Below, in pieces: positions 56,503 to 64,000 of a stretch of DNA of 64,000 nucleotides (position 1 is the first letter of the stretch; each line of letters begins with the position of its first letter). The stretch spans positions 1,178,001 to 1,242,000 of the forward strand of contig NZ_JADFBY010000001.1 in the NCBI RefSeq assembly GCF_015223065.1. Direction: 5' to 3'. The notes beneath the pieces were generated by a model. The model did no database searches. It was not told the DNA's origin and saw only the letters and a list, made by a program, of their open reading frames with translations. The position numbers and the translations under genes are program-made. Source of the DNA: Mucilaginibacter sp. JRF. GTDB lineage: Bacteria > Bacteroidota > Bacteroidia > Sphingobacteriales > Sphingobacteriaceae.

Positions 56503-57039
56503 ATGGAAAGCTCTCCTATTATCCCCCAGCAAGTAAACAGTAACTGTACTGTCTGCTCCACTGCAATTGTACTCGACAACAGTTTTTGCAATAATTGTGG
56601 TTATCCCTTAAAAGGCACTGAAGAAGAACAAAACAGTTTTTTAGCCAATCGTATGTCAATGGAAATAGACCTTGACGCACATGCTGCAAGCATGAAAAAG
56701 GCTGGCAATTCATTGTACTGGATAGCAGGTTCGTTCACAATATTCGGCTTTATTATGTACTTCATGAACCAGGAAGCTGAAGATGCCGGATTTACGCTTG
56801 GACTAAACATTGTACTATCGGGCATATTTGTTTTACTTGCCCTGTGGAGCCGCAGCAAACCGTTAACAGCCTTTATAGTAGCACTAACGCTTTATGGATT
56901 GATCATTATACTAAATGCTGTAGTTGATCCTAAATCAATAGCGAGTGGCCTCATTATAAAAATATTTATCGTTACCTGGCTAATAAGAGGTATGAAAGCG
57001 GCTATGGACGCCGAAAAGATCAGAAAAGTTTTGAATTAA
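56503..57039 (+). CDS. Zinc-ribbon membrane protein, 178 aa
   Basis: An N-terminal zinc ribbon, NCTVCSTAIVLDNSFCNNCG (residues 13-32, two CxxC pairs), then a linker and four hydrophobic segments (YWIAGSFTIFGFIMYF, LGLNIVLSGIFVLLALW, LTAFIVALTLYGLIIIL, IIKIFIVTWLIRG). The ribbon should lie in the cytoplasm. Function unknown. It is one base from the CPBP gene, which has the same architecture, so the two are co-translated and probably form one complex. Confidence 0.85.
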   Translation: MESSPIIPQQVNSNCTVCSTAIVLDNSFCNNCGYPLKGTEEEQNSFLANRMSMEIDLDAHAASMKKAGNSLYWIAGSFTIFGFIMYFMNQEAEDAGFTLGLNIVLSGIFVLLALWSRSKPLTAFIVALTLYGLIIILNAVVDPKSIASGLIIKIFIVTWLIRGMKAAMDAEKIRKVLN

Positions 57040-57040
57040 G

Positions 57041-57841
57041 ATGGATCTGAATACATCCGAGATCATTCAAAATACGGAAAAACAGCTGTGCAACAATTGC
57101 ATGGCTGTTGTTATTACCGGCAGCCGCTACTGCGGCGCATGTGGCCATAGCCAAACTGATGATGACGTACCCGAAACAACATACAGAATAAAACAGCTTA
57201 AACAAGTGGGGCTGTTTTTTGGCATACACTTGTTACTATGTTGCCTGATAAATTTTGTGGATTATTTTGATGATCTGTTTTGGCTTGCCATATTTGATGC
57301 AACGCTTGCCCTGGTTAATATAACATTTGTTGCCATTAACTGGCAAGTTGTTAAAACATACCTTAAGTGGCCCGATTTTTCGCTACAGAAACTTTCGCTG
57401 TATTTAGGCATCGCCTTAATATTATCAATGTTTACTCATTATACCATTACCTGGTTAAACGAAACATTGTTTGATAAAAGCATTAACTACTATTATGCTT
57501 TCGCACACTTAAAGTACGGTAAGATATTGCTGATATTGACAGTAGCAGTGTCGCCGGCACTGTCTGAAGAACTTGGCTTTAGGGCCTACCTCATAAATGC
57601 ACTCTTAAAAATAGTTGACCTTAAACAGGCTATCTTTATTTCAGCAGCCCTGTTCTCATTAATTCATATGAGTATTATATCACTTTATTGGTTATTGCCT
57701 TTCAGCATTTTTTTAGCGTACATTTTTATAAAAGAAAAAACCATGTGGTACGGTGTATTCATTCATTTCGCTTTTAACCTTGTCACCTGTTTATTTGACA
57801 TAAGCAGTGATTCTTTGATAGATAACTTATTGATAAAGTGA
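57041..57841 (+). CDS. CPBP-family intramembrane metalloprotease with N-terminal zinc ribbon
   Basis: 266 residues. N-terminal zinc ribbon QLCNNCMAVVITGSRYCGAC (residues 16-35), followed by about seven membrane helices with the CPBP/Abi motifs: EELGFRAYLINALLK (motif 1, EExxxR, near residue 176), FSLIHMSII (motif 2 His) and WYGVFIHFAFNL (motif 3). These set the active-site Glu/His of the Rce1-like family. Possible roles: processing of prenylated or bacteriocin-type peptides, or immunity. Paired with the preceding zinc-ribbon protein. Confidence 0.9.
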   Translation: MDLNTSEIIQNTEKQLCNNCMAVVITGSRYCGACGHSQTDDDVPETTYRIKQLKQVGLFFGIHLLLCCLINFVDYFDDLFWLAIFDATLALVNITFVAINWQVVKTYLKWPDFSLQKLSLYLGIALILSMFTHYTITWLNETLFDKSINYYYAFAHLKYGKILLILTVAVSPALSEELGFRAYLINALLKIVDLKQAIFISAALFSLIHMSIISLYWLLPFSIFLAYIFIKEKTMWYGVFIHFAFNLVTCLFDISSDSLIDNLLIK

Positions 57842-57984
57842 CTTTAATATCATTTACTAACAAATAAATAATATTATCCTTTACGAATGAACATAGTAAA
57901 TATTATTTAAATCATATAACAATAGTTAATTTGTATTAAAATTGCATTAGAAATAGTATAATTCATTATTCAAATTCGATTTTT

Positions 57985-58077
57985 TGTACTACTATTGTAC
58001 CAGCAGACACCTGTCTGCTATGTGATAAGGTTTAGGTTTGAAGGCCCTAGCAGCGAGTGCGTGGGGCTTTCTATTTT
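57985..58077 (+). ncRNA. Possible structured RNA or long 3' UTR with terminator
   Basis: The 236-base gap holds a perfect hairpin AGCAGACA-CC-TGTCTGCT (58002-58019) and a terminator-like stem AAGGCCC / GGGCTTT (58041-58047, 58064-58070, one G-U pair) followed by CTATTTTTT. A near-consensus -7 box TACTATTG (57991-57998) precedes it, so a transcript of about 75 bases is possible. It could instead be the 3' end of the CPBP mRNA, whose stop is 143 bases before. Confidence 0.35.
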
Positions 58078-59286
58078 TTAAACCTTACGTTGCGGTATCG
58101 TAACAGTAAAGACACTACCCTCGCCCGGTGTAGAGGCGATGTCCATGTTTCCGCTTAAGCTCTCTATCAAATCTCTTACTAATGAGAGGCCAAACCCATA
58201 ACCATGCTCGCCAAAGGTACCATCGGTTGATGTACCTTCGCCGGCTAAAATTGACGCGATCTTATCCGGGCACATACCCACGCCATTATCGGCAACGGTA
58301 AATATCAGTGTGTTTTGCATGCCCCCCAAGTGCAGATCAATACCCACAGCCACCCCTCCACCTTGCGGAGTGAATTTGATTGAGTTTGATACTATGTTGC
58401 CGATGATCTGCAATATTTTATTTTTCGAGAATGGCACATTTTCTGTATCGGCATTAGTAGTAATAGTTAGATGTATACCCTTATTCAGCGCTTGCGGTAC
58501 ATAAAGTTTCTCCAGTGTATCCTTCAGTACTAACTGATTGAATGAGTTGGCGCGCGCCCTTAATCTGTATGATTCAGTATTTAATATTTCGTCGGCAAGT
58601 TCAAGTATAGAGTTACCGCTTTTTGAAATTAAATTAATAAACTTTATCATCTCATCCAGCGTATTTTCTCTACCCTGATCGGTAATGATGTTGGCCAGCC
58701 CAATGATGCCTCCTACCGGCCCTCGAATGTCATGAGCTACACGCATCTTGCTCTCCATAGCCTCGGCAGCTTCCCGTTTCAAATCCTGGGCATGTTTATA
58801 TAGCTGTAAGCGACTTACAATTTCGTCAGCTATTAATTTCAGCATCTCTACCTTTTCGGCACTAAGATGCTTGGTTTCGGTATCCATTAAACAAAGCGCG
58901 CCAATATTATTTCCGTGGGCTGTGCGTAGCGGCACACCAAAATAATACCTAAGGTTTGGGGCACCGCTAACATAGGCTTTGTCCCTAAAGCGCTCGTCTA
59001 AGGTAAGGTCGCCAACCTCAAAGTTATCATCGCCCAGTATGGTATACTGGCATACACTTTCTTCGCGCGGCAATTGCTCAACAGGCAGGCCATACCTTGA
59101 TATTGACCATAAGGTATAAGTGTCTATAAGATTGATCAGAGATATCTCGGTACCGGCTATTTTTGCCGCGAGGGTAGTAAGATCTTTAAATTGATCCTGC
59201 ATACTGCCATAGTCAAGGTCGTAATCAGAAAGTTCAATGATCCTTTCTACCTCTTTTGCAGGTATCGGTAACGTATCAGCTTGCAT
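58078..59286 (-). CDS. GAF-domain sensor histidine kinase
   Basis: 402 residues, no membrane helix: a cytosolic sensor. GAF domain about residues 25-165 (ISLINLIDTYTLWSISRYGL, REESVCQYTI, YYFGVPLRTAHGNNIGALCL). DHp helix MRVAHDIRGPVGGIIGLANI with His185. ATPase domain with N-box IVSNSIKFTPQGGGV, G1 VADNGVGM and G2 HGYGFGLSLVRDL. The GAF domain has the DRGWFKAR-like layout of light/redox sensor GAFs but no obvious chromophore Cys. No response regulator is adjacent, so it is an orphan kinase. Confidence 0.92.
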   Translation of the reverse strand: MQADTLPIPAKEVERIIELSDYDLDYGSMQDQFKDLTTLAAKIAGTEISLINLIDTYTLWSISRYGLPVEQLPREESVCQYTILGDDNFEVGDLTLDERFRDKAYVSGAPNLRYYFGVPLRTAHGNNIGALCLMDTETKHLSAEKVEMLKLIADEIVSRLQLYKHAQDLKREAAEAMESKMRVAHDIRGPVGGIIGLANIITDQGRENTLDEMIKFINLISKSGNSILELADEILNTESYRLRARANSFNQLVLKDTLEKLYVPQALNKGIHLTITTNADTENVPFSKNKILQIIGNIVSNSIKFTPQGGGVAVGIDLHLGGMQNTLIFTVADNGVGMCPDKIASILAGEGTSTDGTFGEHGYGFGLSLVRDLIESLSGNMDIASTPGEGSVFTVTIPQRKV

Positions 59287-59494
59287 AATTTAAAGTATAA
59301 TAATAAATGGCTTCAATTACGTTTACGATTTGTATATGAATGGGTTGCAACATAATTGTCATTTAATCAGTTCCATAATTTAGTTCGCTTTGGCTAAAAG
59401 CCATATCAAAAATCGGCGCAAACAAAGTGCCAACACGTGTATTAAACGATAAATTATATCCATTTTAGGGCTGTAGGTAATCGTAAAAAATTAC

Positions 59495-59502
59495 TAATTT
59501 CG
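59495..59502 (+). promoter_or_regulatory. -7 box of ruvB, close to the start codon
   Basis: TAATTTCG (one mismatch), 6 bases before the ruvB ATG, again implying a near-leaderless mRNA. No -33 TTTG at the expected distance. Confidence 0.35.
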
Positions 59503-59508
59503 TTGGCA

Positions 59509-60531
59509 ATGAATGAGCATCTCGACCCGGCACGTGAACGTTTAAGTCCTGTTGAACGCGATATTGAAAAGGTATTGCGCCCGCAGGCATTTGAAGATTT
59601 TACTGGCCAGCATAAAATATTAGCCAACCTTAAAATATTTGTACAGGCTGCCCGCCAGCGTGGCGAAGCGCTTGATCATGTATTGCTGCATGGCCCTCCG
59701 GGTTTGGGTAAAACCACCCTATCGCACATTATCGCTAATGAGATGGGCGTGGGTATTAAAATAACATCAGGCCCGGTACTTGATAAGCCCGGTGACCTGG
59801 CAGGCTTATTAACCAATCTGGAAACCGGTGATATTTTATTTATTGATGAGATACATCGTTTGAGTCCGCTGGTTGAGGAATACCTGTATTCGGCAATGGA
59901 GGATTTCAAGATAGATATTATGCTGGAGAGCGGCCCCAATGCCCGTTCGGTACAGATAACACTTAATCCGTTCACATTGGTTGGTGCTACTACCCGTTCG
60001 GGATTGCTTACTGCACCATTACGTGCAAGGTTTGGCATCAATGCGCGTTTGGAGTATTATGATGCCAAGTTACTTACCACTATTTTGATGCGTTCATCAT
60101 CCATCCTGAATACTGAAATTACAGATGAAGGCGCTTACGAAATTGCCCGCCGCAGCCGTGGTACCCCACGTATAGCTAACGCCTTGTTACGCCGTACGCG
60201 CGATTTTGCCCAGATAAAAGGTAATGGCAACATTGATACCGAAATAGCCCGCTACGCCCTTAACGCCCTTAACGTTGATGAGCATGGGCTCGACGAGATG
60301 GACAACAAGATATTATCCACCATTATTGATAAATTTAAGGGTGGGCCTGTTGGTGTAAAAACCATAGCCACCGCAGTGGGCGAAGATGAAGGAACCATTG
60401 AGGAGGTTTACGAACCCTTCCTGATACAAGAAGGTTTTTTAATGCGTACCACCCGTGGCCGCGAGGTTACCGAAGCTGCATACAAACATTTAGGCAAAAT
60501 AAAACCGGGCGGCGCTCCTTCCCTGTTTTAA
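59509..60531 (+). CDS. ruvB: Holliday junction branch migration helicase RuvB
   Basis: 340 residues from ATG 59509 ([12 protein letters not shown]). AAA+ ATPase with Walker [13 protein letters not shown], Walker [11 protein letters not shown], sensor 1 [12 protein letters not shown] and arginine finger APLRARFGI. The winged-helix C-terminus ([40 protein letters not shown]) binds DNA. It drives branch migration with RuvA in recombinational repair. ruvA is not in this window. Followed by the Gfo/Idh/MocA gene after 21 bases. Confidence 0.97.
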   Translation: MNEHLDPARERLSPVERDIEKVLRPQAFEDFTGQHKILANLKIFVQAARQRGEALDHVLLHGPPGLGKTTLSHIIANEMGVGIKITSGPVLDKPGDLAGLLTNLETGDILFIDEIHRLSPLVEEYLYSAMEDFKIDIMLESGPNARSVQITLNPFTLVGATTRSGLLTAPLRARFGINARLEYYDAKLLTTILMRSSSILNTEITDEGAYEIARRSRGTPRIANALLRRTRDFAQIKGNGNIDTEIARYALNALNVDEHGLDEMDNKILSTIIDKFKGGPVGVKTIATAVGEDEGTIEEVYEPFLIQEGFLMRTTRGREVTEAAYKHLGKIKPGGAPSLF

Positions 60532-60552
60532 TTATATAACCTATCTATCCTA

Positions 60553-61638
60553 ATGAGAATGAAACATATAATTTGCGCTGTAATACTTGTATTCAGCATA
60601 TTTACTTCAGCATCTGCACAACGTAAGTTAAAAGTGGTTGTCGCGGGCCTATCGCACGATCATGTGCATAATGTAATGAACCAATACCGTAAAGGCGAGG
60701 TTGATATAGTTGGCGTTGCCGAACCCAATAAAAAGCTTTGGGATAAGTACAGCAAGTTATATAATGTACCTAAAAACATTTTTTACAGCGATTTAAAACA
60801 AGCATTGAAGGCTCAAAAACCGGATGCTGTTTTAGGTTACAACGCGGTAGCACAACACGTTGATATTATTGAAACCTGTGCCCCGCTGCATATACCCGTA
60901 ATGGTTGAAAAACCATTGGCCGCTACCCTTACGCAAGCGCAGCGCATACAAACACTTGCCGATCAGTATAAAATAAAAGTGCTCACCAATTACGAAACCA
61001 CCTGGTACAATTCGTTCAAGGAGGTTTACGATCTGGTAAAGAGCGATAGCATAGGCACTGTACGCAAAATGGTGGTACATGATGGCCACAAAGGCCCGCG
61101 CGAAATTGGTTGCAGCGAGGAGTTTTTAAGCTGGCTTACCGACCCGGTATTGAACGGCGCGGGTGCCCTAAACGATTTTGGCTGTTATGGCGCCGACCTG
61201 ATGACCTGGATAATGAAAGGACAAAAACCCATTGCCGTTACCGCTATAGCCCGCCATTACAAGCCCCAGGTATACCCCAAGGTTGAGGATGATGCCACCA
61301 TATTGGTTGAGTACCCGAATGCTATGGGGCAAATTGAAGCCTCATGGAACTGGCCGTTTAATATTAAAGACTGGGAAGTTTTTGGCAGCACTGGTTATCT
61401 GCATGCCCTTGATGGTAATAATTTGCAAGTACGCTTAAAGGAGAACAGCAGCAATACACGTAAAGCCGCACCATTAGCTGCACCGTTTAATGATCCGCTA
61501 TTGTATTTAGCCGCCGTGCTTGATGGTAAGATAGATGAAAAGAACGACCAGGCATCACTCGAATATAACATGATAGTTATGCAGATTTTGGACGCTGCCA
61601 AGCGTTCCATCGAACAGGGAAAACGCATAGTTTTATAG
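60553..61638 (+). CDS. Secreted Gfo/Idh/MocA-like protein
   Basis: 361 residues. N-terminal signal MKHIICAVILVFSIFTSASA (ATG 60553 or 60559), then a Rossmann-type domain starting KLKVVVAGLSHDHVHN and a C-terminal alpha/beta oxidoreductase domain. MVEKPLAATLTQAQRIQTLA (EKP motif, about residue 118) is the Gfo/Idh/MocA hallmark. The usual GxGxxG/A is replaced by GLSHDHVH, and the signal is Sec-like without twin arginines. It may be a periplasmic oxidoreductase with a non-standard or absent cofactor. Probably in the same transcript as ruvB (21-base gap). Confidence 0.82.
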   Translation: MRMKHIICAVILVFSIFTSASAQRKLKVVVAGLSHDHVHNVMNQYRKGEVDIVGVAEPNKKLWDKYSKLYNVPKNIFYSDLKQALKAQKPDAVLGYNAVAQHVDIIETCAPLHIPVMVEKPLAATLTQAQRIQTLADQYKIKVLTNYETTWYNSFKEVYDLVKSDSIGTVRKMVVHDGHKGPREIGCSEEFLSWLTDPVLNGAGALNDFGCYGADLMTWIMKGQKPIAVTAIARHYKPQVYPKVEDDATILVEYPNAMGQIEASWNWPFNIKDWEVFGSTGYLHALDGNNLQVRLKENSSNTRKAAPLAAPFNDPLLYLAAVLDGKIDEKNDQASLEYNMIVMQILDAAKRSIEQGKRIVL

Positions 61639-61723
61639 TCGCTTTTTATTTTTTACTCCTACCGGTTTTATGCGCCTGAATTTTATATTTTAGCGCCCTT
61701 TAAAATTTATTGTATTTATTTTT

Positions 61724-62572
61724 ATGCTAAAGCAATTTATTGCTATCACCTGTTTGGCGGGCTTTTTGTTTACAGCCTGTCAATCAGTATCTAACGGTAA
61801 TTTATCTACGGATAGTCTTTCAAATACAGGTTCATCAACCGATTCAATAAAAACTGTACACGCAAAACCTGCTGATGCAACAACCATACTTTCGAGGCCA
61901 CAAGTGCCTGTAATTTGCTATCACCAAATACGTGAATGGCGGCCGCGTGATTCGGAAAGCGCTAAGGATTACATCATCGAACCTGAAAACTTCAAGGCAC
62001 AAATAAAAATGCTGGCCGATAGTGGCTACCATACCATTTTGCCCGGTCAGTTATATGATTACCTGGTGTACGGCAAAGAGCTGCCAAGCAAGCCGGTAAT
62101 GCTTACGTTTGATGATACCGACCTTGACCAGTATACCATAGCCGCACCCGAACTTAAAAAGTATGGCTACAAGGCTGTGTATTTTATCATGACGGTATCA
62201 ATAGGCCGGACAAATTACATGAATAGCGAGCAGATCAAAGAATTATCTGACGAGGGTAATATCATCGCCAGCCATACCTGGGATCATCATAACTTTAAAA
62301 AGCTTACCGGCGATGATTGGAAAATACAATTAGATAAACCAACCAAACGCCTTGAAGATATAACCGGTAAAAAGATTGAATACTTTGCCTACCCTTTCGG
62401 TTTATGGAATACCGATGGTTTACCCGAATTAAAGATCAGGGGCATTAAGCTGGCTTTCCAACTATCAGCCAAACGCGACCAGCAAGATCCGTTGATGACC
62501 GTTCGTCGCATATTGGGCAGCGGCCACTGGAGCGCGAAAACATTGCATAATAACATGAAAAATAGCTTTTAA
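61724..62572 (+). CDS. Polysaccharide deacetylase family lipoprotein
   Basis: 282 residues. Lipoprotein signal ending LFTAC (lipobox), then a Ser/Thr-rich linker and the NodB/PgaB domain: VPVICYHQIREW, MLTFDDTDLDQYTIAAPEL (motif 1 with TFDD), IIASHTWDHHNFKKLT (motif 2, HxxxxH metal ligands), YFAYPFGLWNTDG (motif 3). It removes N-acetyl groups from a polysaccharide, probably extracellular or periplasmic PNAG-like or peptidoglycan. A strong terminator follows. Confidence 0.9.
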   Translation: MLKQFIAITCLAGFLFTACQSVSNGNLSTDSLSNTGSSTDSIKTVHAKPADATTILSRPQVPVICYHQIREWRPRDSESAKDYIIEPENFKAQIKMLADSGYHTILPGQLYDYLVYGKELPSKPVMLTFDDTDLDQYTIAAPELKKYGYKAVYFIMTVSIGRTNYMNSEQIKELSDEGNIIASHTWDHHNFKKLTGDDWKIQLDKPTKRLEDITGKKIEYFAYPFGLWNTDGLPELKIRGIKLAFQLSAKRDQQDPLMTVRRILGSGHWSAKTLHNNMKNSF

Positions 62573-62577
62573 CAACC

Positions 62578-62618
62578 AAGCCCGAATTGATTAATACTTC
62601 GGGCTTTGTTGTTTTTAG
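62578..62618 (+). terminator. Terminator of the deacetylase gene
   Basis: Stem AAGCCCGAA / TTCGGGCTT with an 11-base loop, then TTGTTGTTTTT; begins 6 bases after the stop and reaches the 3' end of the convergent small gene. Confidence 0.8.
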
Positions 62619-62818
62619 TTATCAGTTTTAGTCCGTTCTTCTACCGGAGGCCCCGGGTCGCCACTATCATTATCGGGTGTTACGGTATGTACACGCTCGT
62701 CATCATCTTTCTTTTGCTCGGTGGGTTGATTACCCTTGGCCAGATCGTGTTCATCTTTACCATTTTCAGTCGTTTCCTTTTTAGGATCGCTGTTGTGATC
62801 ATTATTCTCAGTCGTCAT
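62615..62818 (-). CDS. Small disordered acidic/polar protein, 67 aa
   Basis: ATG 62818. Almost wholly polar (Asp, Glu, Lys, Asn, Thr, Pro): TTENNDHNSDPKKETTENGK ... DPGPPVEERTKTDN, with no hydrophobic core, so it is probably intrinsically disordered. Its start overlaps the end of the SpoIIAA-like gene by 11 bases. No named family. Such proteins may be stress-related hydrophilins or small binding partners. Support comes from the tight overlap with its neighbour rather than from similarity. Confidence 0.55.
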   Translation of the reverse strand: MTTENNDHNSDPKKETTENGKDEHDLAKGNQPTEQKKDDDERVHTVTPDNDSGDPGPPVEERTKTDN

Positions 62819-63200
62819 AGGTATTTAGTTTTATATCCTTTCGGGCTATCCATTGTATAGCCTTGTCCATTTCATTCAAATTAAACTGCCTTGATATTCC
62901 GGGTATCAAAAACCTGAAAAAGCGTGTAATACTGCGTATCATGTTATCGTCGGTAACCACGGCTACCTTATTCCAACGGGCATAATATTTTATGATCAGC
63001 ATGCTGTAAGCTAACATAGCTCCTACTGTAAAATCAGCCAGTCCGCTTTCAGCCAACAGCAAATAATTTACTTCCTGTTGCGTGCCCGCCATGCTGTTTA
63101 AAAGAGGCTCGAGTGTATTTTTTATATCTTTACCGGTTATCCTACCAACAGTGTGTATACCTACTACATGTCCCGGCAACTCATCTATCACACTTAACAT
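62808..63200 (-). CDS. SpoIIAA/STAS-like protein (DUF3478-type)
   Basis: 130 residues, the whole SpoIIAA-like (PF11964-type) domain: MLSVIDELPGHVVGIHTVGR, LNSMAGTQQEVNYLLL, AYSMLIIKYYARWNKVAVVT, and C-terminal FLIPGISRQFNLNEMDKAIQ. The fold resembles anti-sigma-factor antagonists but lacks a clear phosphorylatable Ser. Possibly CRAL-TRIO-like lipid binding; role unknown. Overlaps the small disordered gene. Confidence 0.82.
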   Translation of the reverse strand: MLSVIDELPGHVVGIHTVGRITGKDIKNTLEPLLNSMAGTQQEVNYLLLAESGLADFTVGAMLAYSMLIIKYYARWNKVAVVTDDNMIRSITRFFRFLIPGISRQFNLNEMDKAIQWIARKDIKLNTYDD

Positions 63201-63325
63201 ATCCTGGTATATACTATTATCATAAACATCTGCATAAATTAATTAACCATTGAGCAAACAACATACCATTGCATGCCCTAACACGATTAATTGTAATAAT
63301 TACAGATTTATGTACCTGGTAAAGG

Positions 63326-64000
63326 TCAACTGTCTAATTTTTCGGAGATGTTTTTGATTGCGCGATCGAGGCTTTCGGCAGAGTGATGGAGATCTTTAAT
63401 AATGCGGTCACCTTCATCATTGGTAAGGCTTTTATCTTGAACCAAATCAACCAGGCCTAATATATTCGACAGGTGCCTGCGCACTTCGTGCGAATTTATA
63501 AAAGCAAGTTCCTGCTGTTTATTTTTATATATGAGTTGCTCGTAATAGCGTTTTTGCCTTACGCTGCGGTAGAACATAATGATAATGGCCACCAATAATC
63601 CGGATACAACTACGGCAAAGGTGAGCATCAGGCGCTGGCGTTTATATTGTTCCTCTCGCCGTATAAAATCGCCTGCTATTTGATCTATCTTCATTTCGGA
63701 TGAAATGTTGGCTACCTGTACCATATGGTCGGTATGATCTTGCAGGTTAGTTAGCGCCAATGAGAGATATTTTGCAGCCGATGCCCTATCGCTTTCACTT
63801 AAAGCTATTTGCCCAAGCATCTGATATAAATGATGTTTAAGAAAAGGATTATGATCCTTGCCGATAGCTTTAAAAACTGTATTGATAGTTACCTTGGCCG
63901 AATCATTCATACCTGCCTTATGATAGGCATCAGCCAAGTAGATCAGATCCTCATCACCAAAACTGAATTGACTATCATTTCGTAAGGTATTTATGTCGTT
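63326..64000 (-). CDS. TPR-containing membrane protein with histidine-kinase DHp-like helix, N-terminus cut off
   Basis: The frame is open to the window edge (64000), so the N-terminus is missing. The visible part has TPR-like helices (DEDLIYLADAYHKAGMNDSA, HLYQMLGQIALSESDRASAA), one membrane helix (LMLTFAVVVSGLLVAIIIMF near residue 142 of the visible part) and a DHp-like helix FINSHEVRRHLSNILGLVDL with a histidine in H-box position. No ATPase domain follows; the protein stops about 40 residues later (SESLDRAIKNISEKLDS-type helix). This is an unusual, catalytically incomplete kinase-like end, or a phosphotransfer/scaffold protein. Confidence 0.72.
   Translation of the reverse strand, partial: NDINTLRNDSQFSFGDEDLIYLADAYHKAGMNDSAKVTINTVFKAIGKDHNPFLKHHLYQMLGQIALSESDRASAAKYLSLALTNLQDHTDHMVQVANISSEMKIDQIAGDFIRREEQYKRQRLMLTFAVVVSGLLVAIIIMFYRSVRQKRYYEQLIYKNKQQELAFINSHEVRRHLSNILGLVDLVQDKSLTNDEGDRIIKDLHHSAESLDRAIKNISEKLDS

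Overview
The window looks like a chromosomal segment of a Bacteroidota, most likely a Sphingobacteriaceae species close to Mucilaginibacter or Pedobacter. This is inferred from promoters of the Bacteroidota type (TTTG, about 19 bases, TAnnTTTG), weak Shine-Dalgarno signals, a type IX secretion sorting domain, TolC/RND and SPFH gene arrangements, and a GH106 rhamnosidase beside a RhaI/RhaD-type rhamnose operon. No rRNA, insertion sequence, prophage, plasmid function or CRISPR array was seen. Coding density is high and most genes are ordinary chromosomal genes.

Layout. 1-6300: truncated NHL-repeat lipoprotein, a secreted hypothetical, two convergent acyltransferases, an MFS exporter and an AraC regulator. 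6281-8233: DUF779 protein and aldehyde dehydrogenase, probably controlled by that AraC protein; the dehydrogenase promoter carries a 16-base direct repeat with 21-base period. 8534-23532: L-rhamnose region, with rhaT-rhaD-rhaI-kinase on the minus strand, a divergent GntR regulator, a frameshifted BNR/Asp-box protein, a large AsmA-like protein and a GH106 alpha-L-rhamnosidase. The logic is release of rhamnose by the rhamnosidase, import by RhaT, isomerisation, phosphorylation, then aldol cleavage and lactaldehyde oxidation by the fused RhaD.

23729-31665: a two-component system followed by TolC, RND permease and adaptor, an efflux system probably controlled by its neighbour. 31921-36202: outer-membrane barrel protein, PepSY-like protein, tRNA-Ser(GCT) and a 7TM-HD c-di-AMP phosphodiesterase. 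36319-37882: a three-gene cassette of SPFH protein, a small beta-rich membrane-anchored protein and a 55-residue ribbon-helix-helix protein, preceded by two abutting palindromes over the promoter. 37962-44244: secreted hypothetical, POT peptide transporter, polyprenol-phosphate mannosyltransferase, tRNA-Pro(TGG) behind tandem promoters, a tiny protein made of 13 Gly/Ala pentapeptides, and a T9SS-exported sugar-dehydrogenase-like propeller.

44491-52434: catalase-peroxidase KatG, a cytochrome c/FG-GAP fusion, fructosamine-kinase-like protein, LepA, a large inverted-repeat element and FolD. 52494-56400: glycosyltransferase, LpxL-like acyltransferase, WbqC-like protein and a Y-family DNA polymerase whose promoter contains a palindrome exactly between its -33 and -7 boxes. 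56503-64000: two zinc-ribbon membrane proteins (one a CPBP protease), a possible structured RNA, a GAF histidine kinase, RuvB, a secreted Gfo/Idh/MocA-like protein, a polysaccharide deacetylase lipoprotein, a disordered small protein, a SpoIIAA-like protein and a truncated TPR/histidine-kinase-like protein. The most promising candidates for undescribed biology are the SPFH/RHH cassette with its palindromes, the palindrome-controlled leaderless polymerase, the pentapeptide mini-protein and the structured intergenic element near 58000.
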